NCBI GenBank assembly: GCA_964544475.1
Contig: CAZJBS010000018.1
Coordinates: 1-64,000, forward strand
Direction of reading: 5' to 3'
Source: CAZJBS01 sp964544475
Lineage (GTDB): Bacteria > CLD3 > SB21
DNA length: 64,000 bases
The notes beneath the pieces were generated by a model, which worked only from the letters and a program-made list of their open reading frames with translations, was not told where the DNA came from and ran no database searches. Every line of letters starts with the position of its first letter. Within the stretch, counting starts at the first letter, position 1. The position numbers and the translations under genes were made by a program. Of the stretch, positions 17,861-25,534 are shown piece by piece.

Positions 17861-19648
17861 GTGAAACTCCTGTATAGTTATCTTCGTCAATACTGGCCGC
17901 TCGTCACGCTTGCACTCTTTCTGGCGGCCGTCAACCAAATCTTCTCCCTGCTCGACCCGTGGATATTCAGAATGGTCATTGACCGCTATGCCACACATTA
18001 TGACCGGTTTACCCAGAGTGAATTTTTCTCCGGAGTGGCCACGCTGCTGGGGGCGGCGGTTGGCGTCGCTTTTGTCTCCCGCGTGGCAAAGAATTTCCAG
18101 GATTACTACATCAACACCATCACGCAGAAATTGGGCGCCCAAATTTATGCCGACGGCCTTTCGCACTCGCTCGAATTGCCTTACGCCGTATTTGAGGATC
18201 AGCGCAGCGGAGAGACGCTGGGCAAACTTCAGAAAGTGCGAACGGATGTTGAACGCCTGATCTCGGCTTTTATCAATATTGTCTTCACCACACTCGTTGG
18301 CATCGTGTTTGTCACGCTGTACGCCATCAGCGTCCATTGGCTGATCGCTCCGATATATTTTTCAACAGTCCCCATCATTGGCTGGCTGAGTTCCACGCTG
18401 AGCCGGAAAATCAAGCGAATCCAAAAGACGATCGTCGCCGAAACCACCGCCCTCGCCGGAGCAACCACCGAATCGCTCCGCAATATAGAACTGGTGAAAA
18501 GCCTGGGCCTTGCACGCCAGGAAATCGGCCGCCTCAACGCCACCACGGAAAAAATTCTCCAATTGGAGCTCAAGAAGGTCAAGTACATTCGCACGCTGAG
18601 TTTTGTACAGGGCACGGTCGTGAATTTTCTTCGAACCAGCATGTTGTTCATCATGTTGTATCTGATTTTTTTGCAGGAAATCACCTTCGGCGAATTTTTT
18701 TCATTGTTCATTTATTCGTTCTTCATCTTCGGCCCTTTGCAGGAACTTGGCAACGTCATCAATATTTACCGTGAATCGGAAGTGTCCCTCAAAAATTTCG
18801 CCGACATTCTCAACACGCCCAAGGAGCCCAAACCTGTTGCGCCCGTGGCGTTGGACAGTGTGCATACGCTGGAATTCCGCGATGTGATGTTTCGCCATGC
18901 GTCGGCTTCGAAACATGCGCTGCAGGGCGTATCGTTTGAAGTCCACATCGGTGAAACGGTGGCGTTCGTGGGTCCGTCCGGGGCCGGTAAAACGACATTG
19001 GTCAAAATGCTGGTCGGCCTCTACCCGCCGCAGCACGGCGTGATCTACTACAATGGCCATGCCGGTACGGTGATCGACCTTGAACAACTGCGCGAGCAGA
19101 TCGGATTCGTCACGCAGGATACCCAGTTGTTCGCCGGGACGATCCGGGAAAACCTGCTCTTTGTGAATCCAAAAGCCACGGACGCAGAGTGTCTGGACGT
19201 GCTGGAGAAATCCGCCTGCCAGAGCCTGCTCGCCCGGGCTGACAAGGGACTCGATACGATGATCGGCGAAGGCGGCGTCAAAGTGAGCGGAGGCGAAAAG
19301 CAACGGCTTTCCATTGCCAGGGCCTTGCTGCGGCGTCCGAATATCCTTGTATTCGATGAGGCCACGTCAAGTCTGGATTCGCTGACCGAAGAAGAAATCA
19401 GCCAAACGATTCGCGACGTGTCGGAATCAAAGTCTCATATCACCATCCTGATCGCCCACCGTCTTTCAACGATCATGCACGCCGACCGCATTCATGTGCT
19501 CGAAAAAGGCCGGATCGTCGAGTCGGGCAAACATGACGATTTGCTCGATCAGAAAGGACTGTACTATGCCATGTGGCGACAACAAATCGGAGAAGCGGAA
19601 GACAATGGGTTCCGCATGGGACACGTTTCCGAACCGGCTTCCACTTGA
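17861..19648 (+). CDS. ABC exporter, fused membrane and ATPase domains
   Basis: 595 aa half-transporter that should work as a homodimer. The N-terminal ~320 residues hold six membrane segments of the type I exporter fold (ABC_membrane). The ATPase part shows Walker A GPSGAGKTT (~371), a Q-loop (GFVTQDTQLFAGTIREN), signature VSGGEKQRLSIARALLRR (~474), Walker B ILVFDEATSSLDS (~496) and the switch His in LIAHRLSTI. The substrate cannot be inferred (lipid, peptide and drug exporters share the layout). Start is a GTG at 17861 with only a weak TAGGA upstream. The aldo/keto reductase follows 40 bases later. Confidence 0.93.
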   Translation: MKLLYSYLRQYWPLVTLALFLAAVNQIFSLLDPWIFRMVIDRYATHYDRFTQSEFFSGVATLLGAAVGVAFVSRVAKNFQDYYINTITQKLGAQIYADGLSHSLELPYAVFEDQRSGETLGKLQKVRTDVERLISAFINIVFTTLVGIVFVTLYAISVHWLIAPIYFSTVPIIGWLSSTLSRKIKRIQKTIVAETTALAGATTESLRNIELVKSLGLARQEIGRLNATTEKILQLELKKVKYIRTLSFVQGTVVNFLRTSMLFIMLYLIFLQEITFGEFFSLFIYSFFIFGPLQELGNVINIYRESEVSLKNFADILNTPKEPKPVAPVALDSVHTLEFRDVMFRHASASKHALQGVSFEVHIGETVAFVGPSGAGKTTLVKMLVGLYPPQHGVIYYNGHAGTVIDLEQLREQIGFVTQDTQLFAGTIRENLLFVNPKATDAECLDVLEKSACQSLLARADKGLDTMIGEGGVKVSGGEKQRLSIARALLRRPNILVFDEATSSLDSLTEEEISQTIRDVSESKSHITILIAHRLSTIMHADRIHVLEKGRIVESGKHDDLLDQKGLYYAMWRQQIGEAEDNGFRMGHVSEPAST

Positions 19649-19688
19649 GACCTAAAACCATGCCCCCACCATTAGATCGGAGAACATC

Positions 19689-20735
19689 ATGAATTTCCGG
19701 CTTCTGGGCCGCAGCGGCCTCCGCGTTTCTGAATTTTGTCTGGGAACCATGACCTTTGGGGAAGAATGGGGCTGGGGCGCTTCCAAAGAGGAGAGCCGGA
19801 GAATGTTCGATGCGTATGTCCACGCGGGAGGTAATTTCATCGACACCGCCAATCGTTATACCGAGGGCACGAGCGAACGTTTTGTCGGTGAATTCACGGC
19901 ATCCGATCGCGGCTATTTTGTACTCGCCACGAAGTACACGCTGTACAATCGCAAAGGGGATCCGAACGCATCCGGGAATCACCGAAAGAACATGATACAG
20001 TCGCTGGAAGCCAGTCTGAAAAGATTGAATACGGATTACGTTGATCTTCTGTGGGTTCATGCGTGGGACTTCATCACACCGGTTGAAGAAGTCATGCGCG
20101 CGTTGGACGACCTCGTTCGGGCCGGCAAAGTCCTTTATGTCGGCGTATCGGACACCCCGGCCTGGATTGTGTCGCGAGCCAATATGCTGGCCGAGCTTCG
20201 CGGGTGGACGCCCTTCACAGCCCTGCAAATCCAATACAGCCTGGTCGAACGCACCGCCGAAAGGGATTTGTTGCCGATGGCAGACGCCCTTGGTTTGGCC
20301 GTAACGCCCTGGGGTATTCTTGGCAGCGGAGTTCTGACCGGCAAATTCGATTCAAACAAAAAGGCCCAGGAGCCAACCCGCCTCACAACGGCCAGCCCGC
20401 GTTTGAGCGACCGCAATCTTCTCATCGCCGAAACGGTGAAAGCTGTCGCCGCCGAGATTGGAATGACTCCGTCCCAAGTCGCCATCAACTGGCTTCGCCG
20501 GCGAGGTCAATCGATCATCCCGATCCTTGGCGCGCGCCGTCTTTCCCAATTGGTGGATAATCTGAGTTGCATGAACTTCGAACTGGGGGACGATCATGCG
20601 CAACGGCTGGACAGCGCCAGCCGCATCGAACTCGGTTTTCCCCACGATTTTTTGTCGTCGGAGCCCATTCGCGATCTGATCTATGGCGGCACGTATGACA
20701 AAATTCGGATGAGTTCCCTTCGGAAACCGACATGA
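19689..20735 (+). CDS. Aldo/keto reductase
   Basis: 348 aa NADPH-dependent oxidoreductase with the (beta/alpha)8 fold, start ATG 19689 after CGGAGAACATC. Catalytic tetrad by motif: FIDTANRYTEG (Asp, Tyr), ATKYT (Lys) and DLLWVHAWD (His); cofactor segment PILGARRLSQLVDNL near 275. The sequence FRLLGRSGLRVSEFCLGTMTFG is typical of the family also called 'general stress protein 69/YhdN-like'. Substrate unknown. It follows the ABC exporter on the same strand. Confidence 0.93.
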   Translation: MNFRLLGRSGLRVSEFCLGTMTFGEEWGWGASKEESRRMFDAYVHAGGNFIDTANRYTEGTSERFVGEFTASDRGYFVLATKYTLYNRKGDPNASGNHRKNMIQSLEASLKRLNTDYVDLLWVHAWDFITPVEEVMRALDDLVRAGKVLYVGVSDTPAWIVSRANMLAELRGWTPFTALQIQYSLVERTAERDLLPMADALGLAVTPWGILGSGVLTGKFDSNKKAQEPTRLTTASPRLSDRNLLIAETVKAVAAEIGMTPSQVAINWLRRRGQSIIPILGARRLSQLVDNLSCMNFELGDDHAQRLDSASRIELGFPHDFLSSEPIRDLIYGGTYDKIRMSSLRKPT

Positions 20736-20760
20736 CCATGTGATGCGGAACGCATCAAGC

Positions 20761-20792
20761 AAAAAAAATCCCGATTCATGCGAATCGGGATT
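20761..20792 (-). terminator. Intrinsic terminator of the LPP20-like lipoprotein gene
   Basis: Perfect stem AATCCCGATTC (20767-20777) / GAATCGGGATT (20782-20792) with an ATGC loop; read on the minus strand it is followed by eight T (20761-20768). Also lies just after the plus-strand aldo/keto reductase, so it may work in both directions. Confidence 0.88.
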
Positions 20793-20818
20793 CTTGATTT
20801 CAGAGTGTACTTGCCGAT

Positions 20819-21406
20819 CTATTCTTCGGACTCTCCTGATTTCTCCCACTTGTCAATGGCCTTGTCCAGAGCTTTCAGAGCATCATCAGCCGATGCCTTC
20901 ACGCCCTTGATCTTCTTGGACGCCACATCATCCTGCACTTGTTTTTTGAAAGCGTCGATCAGCTGGCTTTTCTTCAGGACCACCTTGGCGTAGAACTTGA
21001 TCTTGTTACCGGTCTTTTCTCCCATCGGCGGCCAATACTCTTCGATCATGGCGCCGTTGAGCGTTACATTCGTCAGGCTTTGGGTGATTTCCTGAAAGTA
21101 TTCCTGAGACGCGGACTCCGAACCCTTGTCCGTGGTCGTGGCCGCTTCTTCCATGAAATTGGTGGTCAGACTCTTGATTTGGGATTGAATGGTCTCGGCG
21201 ATTTTCTTCCGGCCGCTCAATTCGGCCTGACTCTTCGCTTTCTGCTCCGTCAGACCTTCACCAATGCCGGCCGCCATGATGGCATCCTCATACAATCCAG
21301 GTTTGGATATCCACTTTGGCAATTTGTCTTCCTTCTTGGACGCCGATCCGCCCGCACACCCGGCAAGGTAAAGCGCGCAAACCACTAATGACACATAACG
21401 CAACAT
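20819..21406 (-). CDS. LPP20-family lipoprotein, copy 2
   Basis: 195 aa from ATG 21406 (GAGGATCGGTT before it), giving the lipoprotein signal MLRYVSLVVCALYLAGC|AGG. The rest is soluble: PKWISKPGLYEDAIMAAGIG, a helix rich in Ala/Lys (EQKAKSQAELSGRKKIAE), and EYWPPMGEKTGNKIKFYAKVV. This is the LPP20-like domain found in many envelope proteins; function unknown. It is a tandem duplicate of the next gene upstream (21497-22147): most of the length aligns without gaps. Each copy has its own terminator. Expected in the outer membrane, facing the periplasm. Confidence 0.85.
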   Translation of the reverse strand: MLRYVSLVVCALYLAGCAGGSASKKEDKLPKWISKPGLYEDAIMAAGIGEGLTEQKAKSQAELSGRKKIAETIQSQIKSLTTNFMEEAATTTDKGSESASQEYFQEITQSLTNVTLNGAMIEEYWPPMGEKTGNKIKFYAKVVLKKSQLIDAFKKQVQDDVASKKIKGVKASADDALKALDKAIDKWEKSGESEE

Positions 21407-21436
21407 AACCGATCCTCTTTTTTGGTAATAGGAATT

Positions 21437-21475
21437 CAAAAAGAAGACCGTAGGAGACAAGCCCCTACGGTCTTC
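21437..21475 (-). terminator. Intrinsic terminator between the two LPP20-like genes
   Basis: Stem GAAGACCGTAGG (21443-21454) / CCTACGGTCTTC (21464-21475); on the minus strand it is followed by a T-run (21437-21442). It separates the expression of the two paralogues. Confidence 0.85.
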
Positions 21476-21496
21476 GAAATCAAACAAACTTACAAA

Positions 21497-22147
21497 CTAC
21501 TCTTCAGAAGCTTCACCGCCTTCGTCGACGGGACCGTTGTTATTCTGCTTTTCCCATTTGCTGATGGCGTTGTCCAGGGCCGAGAGAGCGTCGTCAGCCG
21601 ATTTCTTCACGCCTTTGATTTTCTTCTGCGCAAGGTCTTCTTTGACCTTCTCCTTGTAGGCGTCGATTACGGCCGACTTCTTCAGGACGACCTTGGCATA
21701 GAATTTGATCTTGCTGCCGGTCTTTTCACCCAAAGGCGGCCAGTATTCTTCAATAAAGGCACCGCTCAACGTCGTATTCGTCATGCTTTGAGTAATTTCC
21801 TGGAAGTATTCCTGCGCCGCGCCGGAAGAACCTTCTTCAGTTGTCGTGGATGCTTCTTCCATGAAATTGGTGGTCAGGCTCTTGACCTGCGTTTCCAGAG
21901 CTTCGGCAATTTTCTTACGTCCGTTCTGTTCAGCCTGGCTCTTCGCCTTCATTTCTGAAAAACCTTCACCCACGCCGGCCGCAATGATGACATCTTCATA
22001 AAGTCCCGGCTTGTAGACCCATTCCGGCGGTTCATTGCCTTTTTTCTTTTTCTTCTTTTTCTGGGCCATCGCATCGCCGCTGACCAATGAGACTGCCAAC
22101 AGGGCAATCAGAGAGAAGAACAGCACCTGCCATAAATGCTTATTCAT
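21497..22147 (-). CDS. LPP20-family exported protein, copy 1
   Basis: 216 aa with a cleavable signal peptide (MNKHLWQVLFFSLIALLAVS..DAMAQ) instead of a lipobox, then a run of seven Lys (KKKKKKK), then the same domain as its neighbour: PEWVYKPGLYEDVIIAAGVG, MKAKSQAEQNGRKKIAEALE, EYWPPLGEKTGSKIKFYAKVV, KKSADDALSALDNAISKWE. The C-terminal tail is acidic. The start ATG 22147 has GGAGGA upstream. Copy 1 would be periplasmic while copy 2 is lipid-anchored; the duplication probably diverged in location. Function of the family is not known. Confidence 0.85.
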   Translation of the reverse strand: MNKHLWQVLFFSLIALLAVSLVSGDAMAQKKKKKKKGNEPPEWVYKPGLYEDVIIAAGVGEGFSEMKAKSQAEQNGRKKIAEALETQVKSLTTNFMEEASTTTEEGSSGAAQEYFQEITQSMTNTTLSGAFIEEYWPPLGEKTGSKIKFYAKVVLKKSAVIDAYKEKVKEDLAQKKIKGVKKSADDALSALDNAISKWEKQNNNGPVDEGGEASEE

Positions 22148-22366
22148 ACTTCCTCCTTAGAGAGTTGGTGATAAGAATGAGAAATCAGTCGAGAATGACG
22201 TTTCGAAGATAAGAGTCAATTAAACAGCACTTTAAAAGAGTGGAGGGGCGCTTCCTCATTGAGTGGGATTAATTTATTTAAGCTCTCACCCAAAGTCAAG
22301 CAGGAAATCCCGACGTAATTCGGCATGCATGTCCCCGGACCCAATCAGGTAAATGCGTGATTGGTC

Positions 22367-22648
22367 TCAATTATCAAGCTCATTGGACTCCAGCCAGTCA
22401 CGCAGAACCCTCACCATCTCCGCATCGCGTAAGGCAGCGATGGCCTGGACAAATTCAGCTGGAGCGCCTTTCAGAGCCATTTCTGTAATAAAAGTGTTGA
22501 CCAGCGACTTGCGCTCAAAATCCGACAGGTGGATGATGGCCGTCAGGAATCCGGCAATCCTCTTGTCCTCACGGGCAACTCTCAACAAATTGACAAACGC
22601 CTCATCCCCGGTTGGAGTCCCCGGATGATTTGAATTCTTGACCGGCAC
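22367..22648 (-). CDS. Small hypothetical protein
   Basis: 93 aa, starting at a GTG (22648) with only a weak purine-rich GAAAGAAAA upstream. Predicted all-helical: EAFVNLLRVAREDKRIAGFL, SDFERKSLVNTFITEMAL, FVQAIAALRDAEMVRVLRDW. No signal peptide or membrane segment, no family recognised. Flanked by gaps of 219 and 139 bases, so probably a single-gene unit. The amphipathic pattern and codon use suggest a real protein. Confidence 0.5.
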   Translation of the reverse strand: MPVKNSNHPGTPTGDEAFVNLLRVAREDKRIAGFLTAIIHLSDFERKSLVNTFITEMALKGAPAEFVQAIAALRDAEMVRVLRDWLESNELDN

Positions 22649-22727
22649 TTTTCTTTCTCGTCTTGCAGTGACAAAAAGGGGTTCTTACTGGAAGTCCAAG
22701 GTAAGCCAAAATGGGCGGGGAAACTAC

Positions 22728-22770
22728 AAAAAAAACTGCCCCCGGCTGCCGTGAGGCAAACCGGGAGCAG
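22728..22770 (-). terminator. Intrinsic terminator of the Spy/CpxP-like gene
   Basis: Stem CTGCCCCCGG (22736-22745) / CCGGGAGCAG (22761-22770), with one G-U type pair; on the minus strand it ends in eight T (22728-22735). Located 18 bases after the stop of the 22788 gene. Confidence 0.88.
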
Positions 22771-22787
22771 ATGGAGAGAAGGAGGAA

Positions 22788-23315
22788 CTAATCTTCCATA
22801 AATCGTTTCATCTTTTTCTTGCCAGGCCCGCCGCGACCAAACATTTCCTTCTCAATCTTGTTACGCTGGTCCTTCGTCAACTGGCTGATTACGTCAATGT
22901 GGGCGTTGCTTCTGTTGACGTCCATTTGCACTTTGATGGCTTCCATTTCCTTGATCCTGGCAGCCACCTTCTCCTTGTCCGGCTTATCGCCGTTCATCAA
23001 TTCCCGGATTTCGACCTGCTTGAGTTCAAGTTGGCCGCGAAGAGGGATGTTCAATTTGTGGGCGTTTTCGCGTATGGCCTTGATCTTGTCAATTTGTTCA
23101 TTGGACAGATCTATTTCTTCAAGGGCATCCATGAAGCCCTCTCCGCCACCCCGCCTTTCGCCCATGCCCCTGCCAAAAGGCATGCCCACCCCTTCGCCAC
23201 ATGATCCGGCGCAGGGTCCACGATCATGGTAACCCCAGTGGGGCCCTTGGGCGGAAGCAGAGCTTTGTCCGGCCAGGGCGATCGTCAATACGGTCAGGAT
23301 CCATAATGTTTTCAT
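22788..23315 (-). CDS. Spy/CpxP-like periplasmic protein (LTxxQ / heavy-metal-resistance type)
   Basis: 175 aa from ATG 23315 with a signal peptide (MKTLWILTVLTIALAGQSSASAQ). After a Gly/Cys-rich linker (GPCAGSCGEGVGMPFGRGMG) comes a long helical hairpin: ALEEIDLSNEQIDKIKAIRE, LRGQLELKQVEIRELM, and VISQLTKDQRNKIEKEMF with the LTxxQ motif of Spy/CpxP. Relatives are ATP-independent chaperones or metal-binding envelope stress proteins. The tail is basic (GKKKMKRF). It has a dedicated terminator and is transcribed divergently from the 23381 gene, with about 65 bases between starts. Confidence 0.82.
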   Translation of the reverse strand: MKTLWILTVLTIALAGQSSASAQGPHWGYHDRGPCAGSCGEGVGMPFGRGMGERRGGGEGFMDALEEIDLSNEQIDKIKAIRENAHKLNIPLRGQLELKQVEIRELMNGDKPDKEKVAARIKEMEAIKVQMDVNRSNAHIDVISQLTKDQRNKIEKEMFGRGGPGKKKMKRFMED

Positions 23316-23380
23316 AACTCGAGCCTTGTTTGGTTTTCGTTTATTTCTGGTTGTTTCGCGCAATTAGACTATCTTCTGCT

Positions 23381-24358
23381 GTGAAACGTTTAATACGTCA
23401 TACTCTTGCCTATGTCATGGTGGCAGGGATCGGATGCGCAGTTTTTTGTGGCTTTGCGCACGCCCAGACAAATCTCGCCATGATGACCAGAGATACGTGT
23501 CGAACCTTTGTTTCTATTGTTGGGAACTTCAATAATCACGCGGCCTGGAATGTCAACCTGACCAACGCCGCTCTTTCACAGGTGCCCGAACAACCAAGGG
23601 ACATTGATATTGAGCCGTCGTCACTCTCGGTTCTTAATGATCGTCTACCGTCCGTTTTCTTCGCTCTACTGGATTCGATGGGTTTTCGGTACAGTTCGCG
23701 TGAATCGGATCGGGAACGCTGGCAGAGAATGGCCGGACCTTTGGAAAACGACAGCGATGTTTTCTATTCAATGAACGTTTTGATTGACGGCGACAATGAG
23801 ATGGGAGGCCGCTTTGGAGGCCTGGATGTGCGGGTCAAGTTCACGAGCATGCACAGAAATCAGAAACTCGTGTATGGATTTGGCGCCGCTACGGTCAAAT
23901 CATCCTCCGATTCCACCGTCCAGCTCGCCTATCTCCGATCGGCGTTGAGCGACGTCCTTGGCGAAGCCCTGTTTGACTGGGATGCCGTCCTCAGAGAAGA
24001 ACGTCAAAGACCGAGAAAGCAATGTACTCTGATTCTGGATATTCATCGTTTCAAGATTCAACAAAGGGCATTCATAGAGAACGTCTTGATGTCGTGCGTC
24101 CACGCACAGGTTGATGGATTCGACTACGTGAAAAAGACAAAGGACAAGTTCGCTTATCAGATCCACTACCGGCTGGATCATCGGGAGGACGAAAACGCCT
24201 TTCTGATGCGATATGCTTCAACGATCCGTTTAAGCGTGGGTTCTCACGGCAAATATCCGTGCAGCTTGTGGAAGTCGCCAATGGAGGGCTACCGAACGTC
24301 GGTCGAGGTTGATACGACCGGCCGATCCATAACCTGGCGCTGGGTCAAGGAAGACTAG
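23381..24358 (+). CDS. Hypothetical exported protein
   Basis: 325 aa. I take GTG 23381, since it gives a clear signal peptide (VKRLIRHTLAYVMVAGIG..FAHA|Q); the frame upstream to 23330 adds a second unlikely hydrophobic stretch. The mature part has mixed alpha/beta character with no motif I know. Cys residues are few. It ends in a TAG that overlaps the TAG of the convergent Omp85-type gene (palindromic CTAG at 24355-24358). No family or function is recognised; periplasmic or outer-membrane location is inferred from the signal peptide. Confidence 0.7.
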   Translation: MKRLIRHTLAYVMVAGIGCAVFCGFAHAQTNLAMMTRDTCRTFVSIVGNFNNHAAWNVNLTNAALSQVPEQPRDIDIEPSSLSVLNDRLPSVFFALLDSMGFRYSSRESDRERWQRMAGPLENDSDVFYSMNVLIDGDNEMGGRFGGLDVRVKFTSMHRNQKLVYGFGAATVKSSSDSTVQLAYLRSALSDVLGEALFDWDAVLREERQRPRKQCTLILDIHRFKIQQRAFIENVLMSCVHAQVDGFDYVKKTKDKFAYQIHYRLDHREDENAFLMRYASTIRLSVGSHGKYPCSLWKSPMEGYRTSVEVDTTGRSITWRWVKED

Positions 24359-25452
24359 AACGCTTCGCCGATCGCGATGGCCGGGTAGGCGGAGTTCTTT
24401 CCGTAGGCCAGATCGATCCGTATGTTCGAATGGGATTTACGGCTCAACAGGAATCGCAGCCCCAGGCCGGTCGAGTATTTGAGACGGGATGGCTTGAAAT
24501 TCGAAAGATCGGGTGCCACATCTCCGTAGCCAAGAAAGGCTGCCAATCCGAATCGCCAGAAAAGCGGCATCCGGTATTCGGCCTGGGCGGCCACCAGGTT
24601 GCGATCCCGGTACCTCCCGGGATAATAACCCCGCATGATGTCCGATCCGCCAAGCATGGCCATCTTGTAAAACGGCGGATGACCGGCAATCAATTTCGCA
24701 TAGATTTGTCCCGCGATAACGTGATCACCGAAAACCGACATGAACTGACGGAAGTCAAACGTGGCAGAGGCAAAATCGTATGAACTTCCAAGCAGTCGGT
24801 GATAAGGCACGACTCTGAAAGAACGGTAATGCCCGGCGGTTGGAAAAATATTGTGGTCGCGCGTGTCCCACACGATCAGCGCACCAATTCCTGCAAAAGT
24901 ACCGGGGCCTTCTCCGCGTATCCGCGTTCGATCAAAAAGCCCGCCCTCTTCCGACGATACAACACGACTGTGCCCGACATCCAACAAACCTCCCACATAC
25001 CAGCCTTTGGCCGTTCTCTTTTGAATGCCAATGCTGAATGTGACGCTCCGTGATGTGAACGACTCCTGGGTGGAATCGGGCGTCAAAGGTCCGATCCCAT
25101 AAAAGAGGTCCGGATAATAGTAATAGGACAAACCGCCGTTGAAACGATAGGCGCCGCCACGCCAGTACCGGTCAAAAGACAACGCGGCGATCACCTGTTT
25201 TTCCTGTGTGTAAATGCCGGTGACACCCAGAGTATTGGTTCTTTGGAGGGAATCCAAATCAAGGCTGCGACGCGTAAGATAAACAGTTGCTCCAGCGCCG
25301 ATGCGGGTTTCCGGAGACCAGAAAATCAAAGGAATGGGATAAATGGCGCTCCCCTCGCGGATCGAATCGGCCAACCCAAAAAGTTGCGCCACCGCCCGCG
25401 CCTGCCCAAAACCGAACAGAACGCAAACCAGCATCACGGTACGAAGAATCAT
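24355..25452 (-). CDS. Omp85/BamA-type surface antigen beta-barrel protein
   Basis: 365 aa, signal peptide MILRTVMLVCVLFGFGQARAVAQ followed directly by a barrel with no POTRA domains visible. Diagnostic features: alternating-hydrophobic strands with aromatic girdles (GGLSYYYYPDLFYGIG), the Omp85 loop-6 style motif LGGSDIMRGYYPGRYRD (~275), GTFAGIGALIVWDTRDHNIFPTAG (~185) and a C-terminal Phe (IAIGEAF). It belongs to the bacterial surface antigen (D15) group, here of the short 'BamA/TamA-like, POTRA-less' type. Likely inserted in the outer membrane by BAM; a role in lipid or protein transport is possible but not shown. Confidence 0.88.
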   Translation of the reverse strand: MILRTVMLVCVLFGFGQARAVAQLFGLADSIREGSAIYPIPLIFWSPETRIGAGATVYLTRRSLDLDSLQRTNTLGVTGIYTQEKQVIAALSFDRYWRGGAYRFNGGLSYYYYPDLFYGIGPLTPDSTQESFTSRSVTFSIGIQKRTAKGWYVGGLLDVGHSRVVSSEEGGLFDRTRIRGEGPGTFAGIGALIVWDTRDHNIFPTAGHYRSFRVVPYHRLLGSSYDFASATFDFRQFMSVFGDHVIAGQIYAKLIAGHPPFYKMAMLGGSDIMRGYYPGRYRDRNLVAAQAEYRMPLFWRFGLAAFLGYGDVAPDLSNFKPSRLKYSTGLGLRFLLSRKSHSNIRIDLAYGKNSAYPAIAIGEAF

Positions 25453-25534
25453 GGTTGAATACGGAATATTATGTTGCCGTTAGGTCGCGCCGTTTTCATA
25501 TACTCCGTATTCCGTCAAAAATCAAGACCGCATT

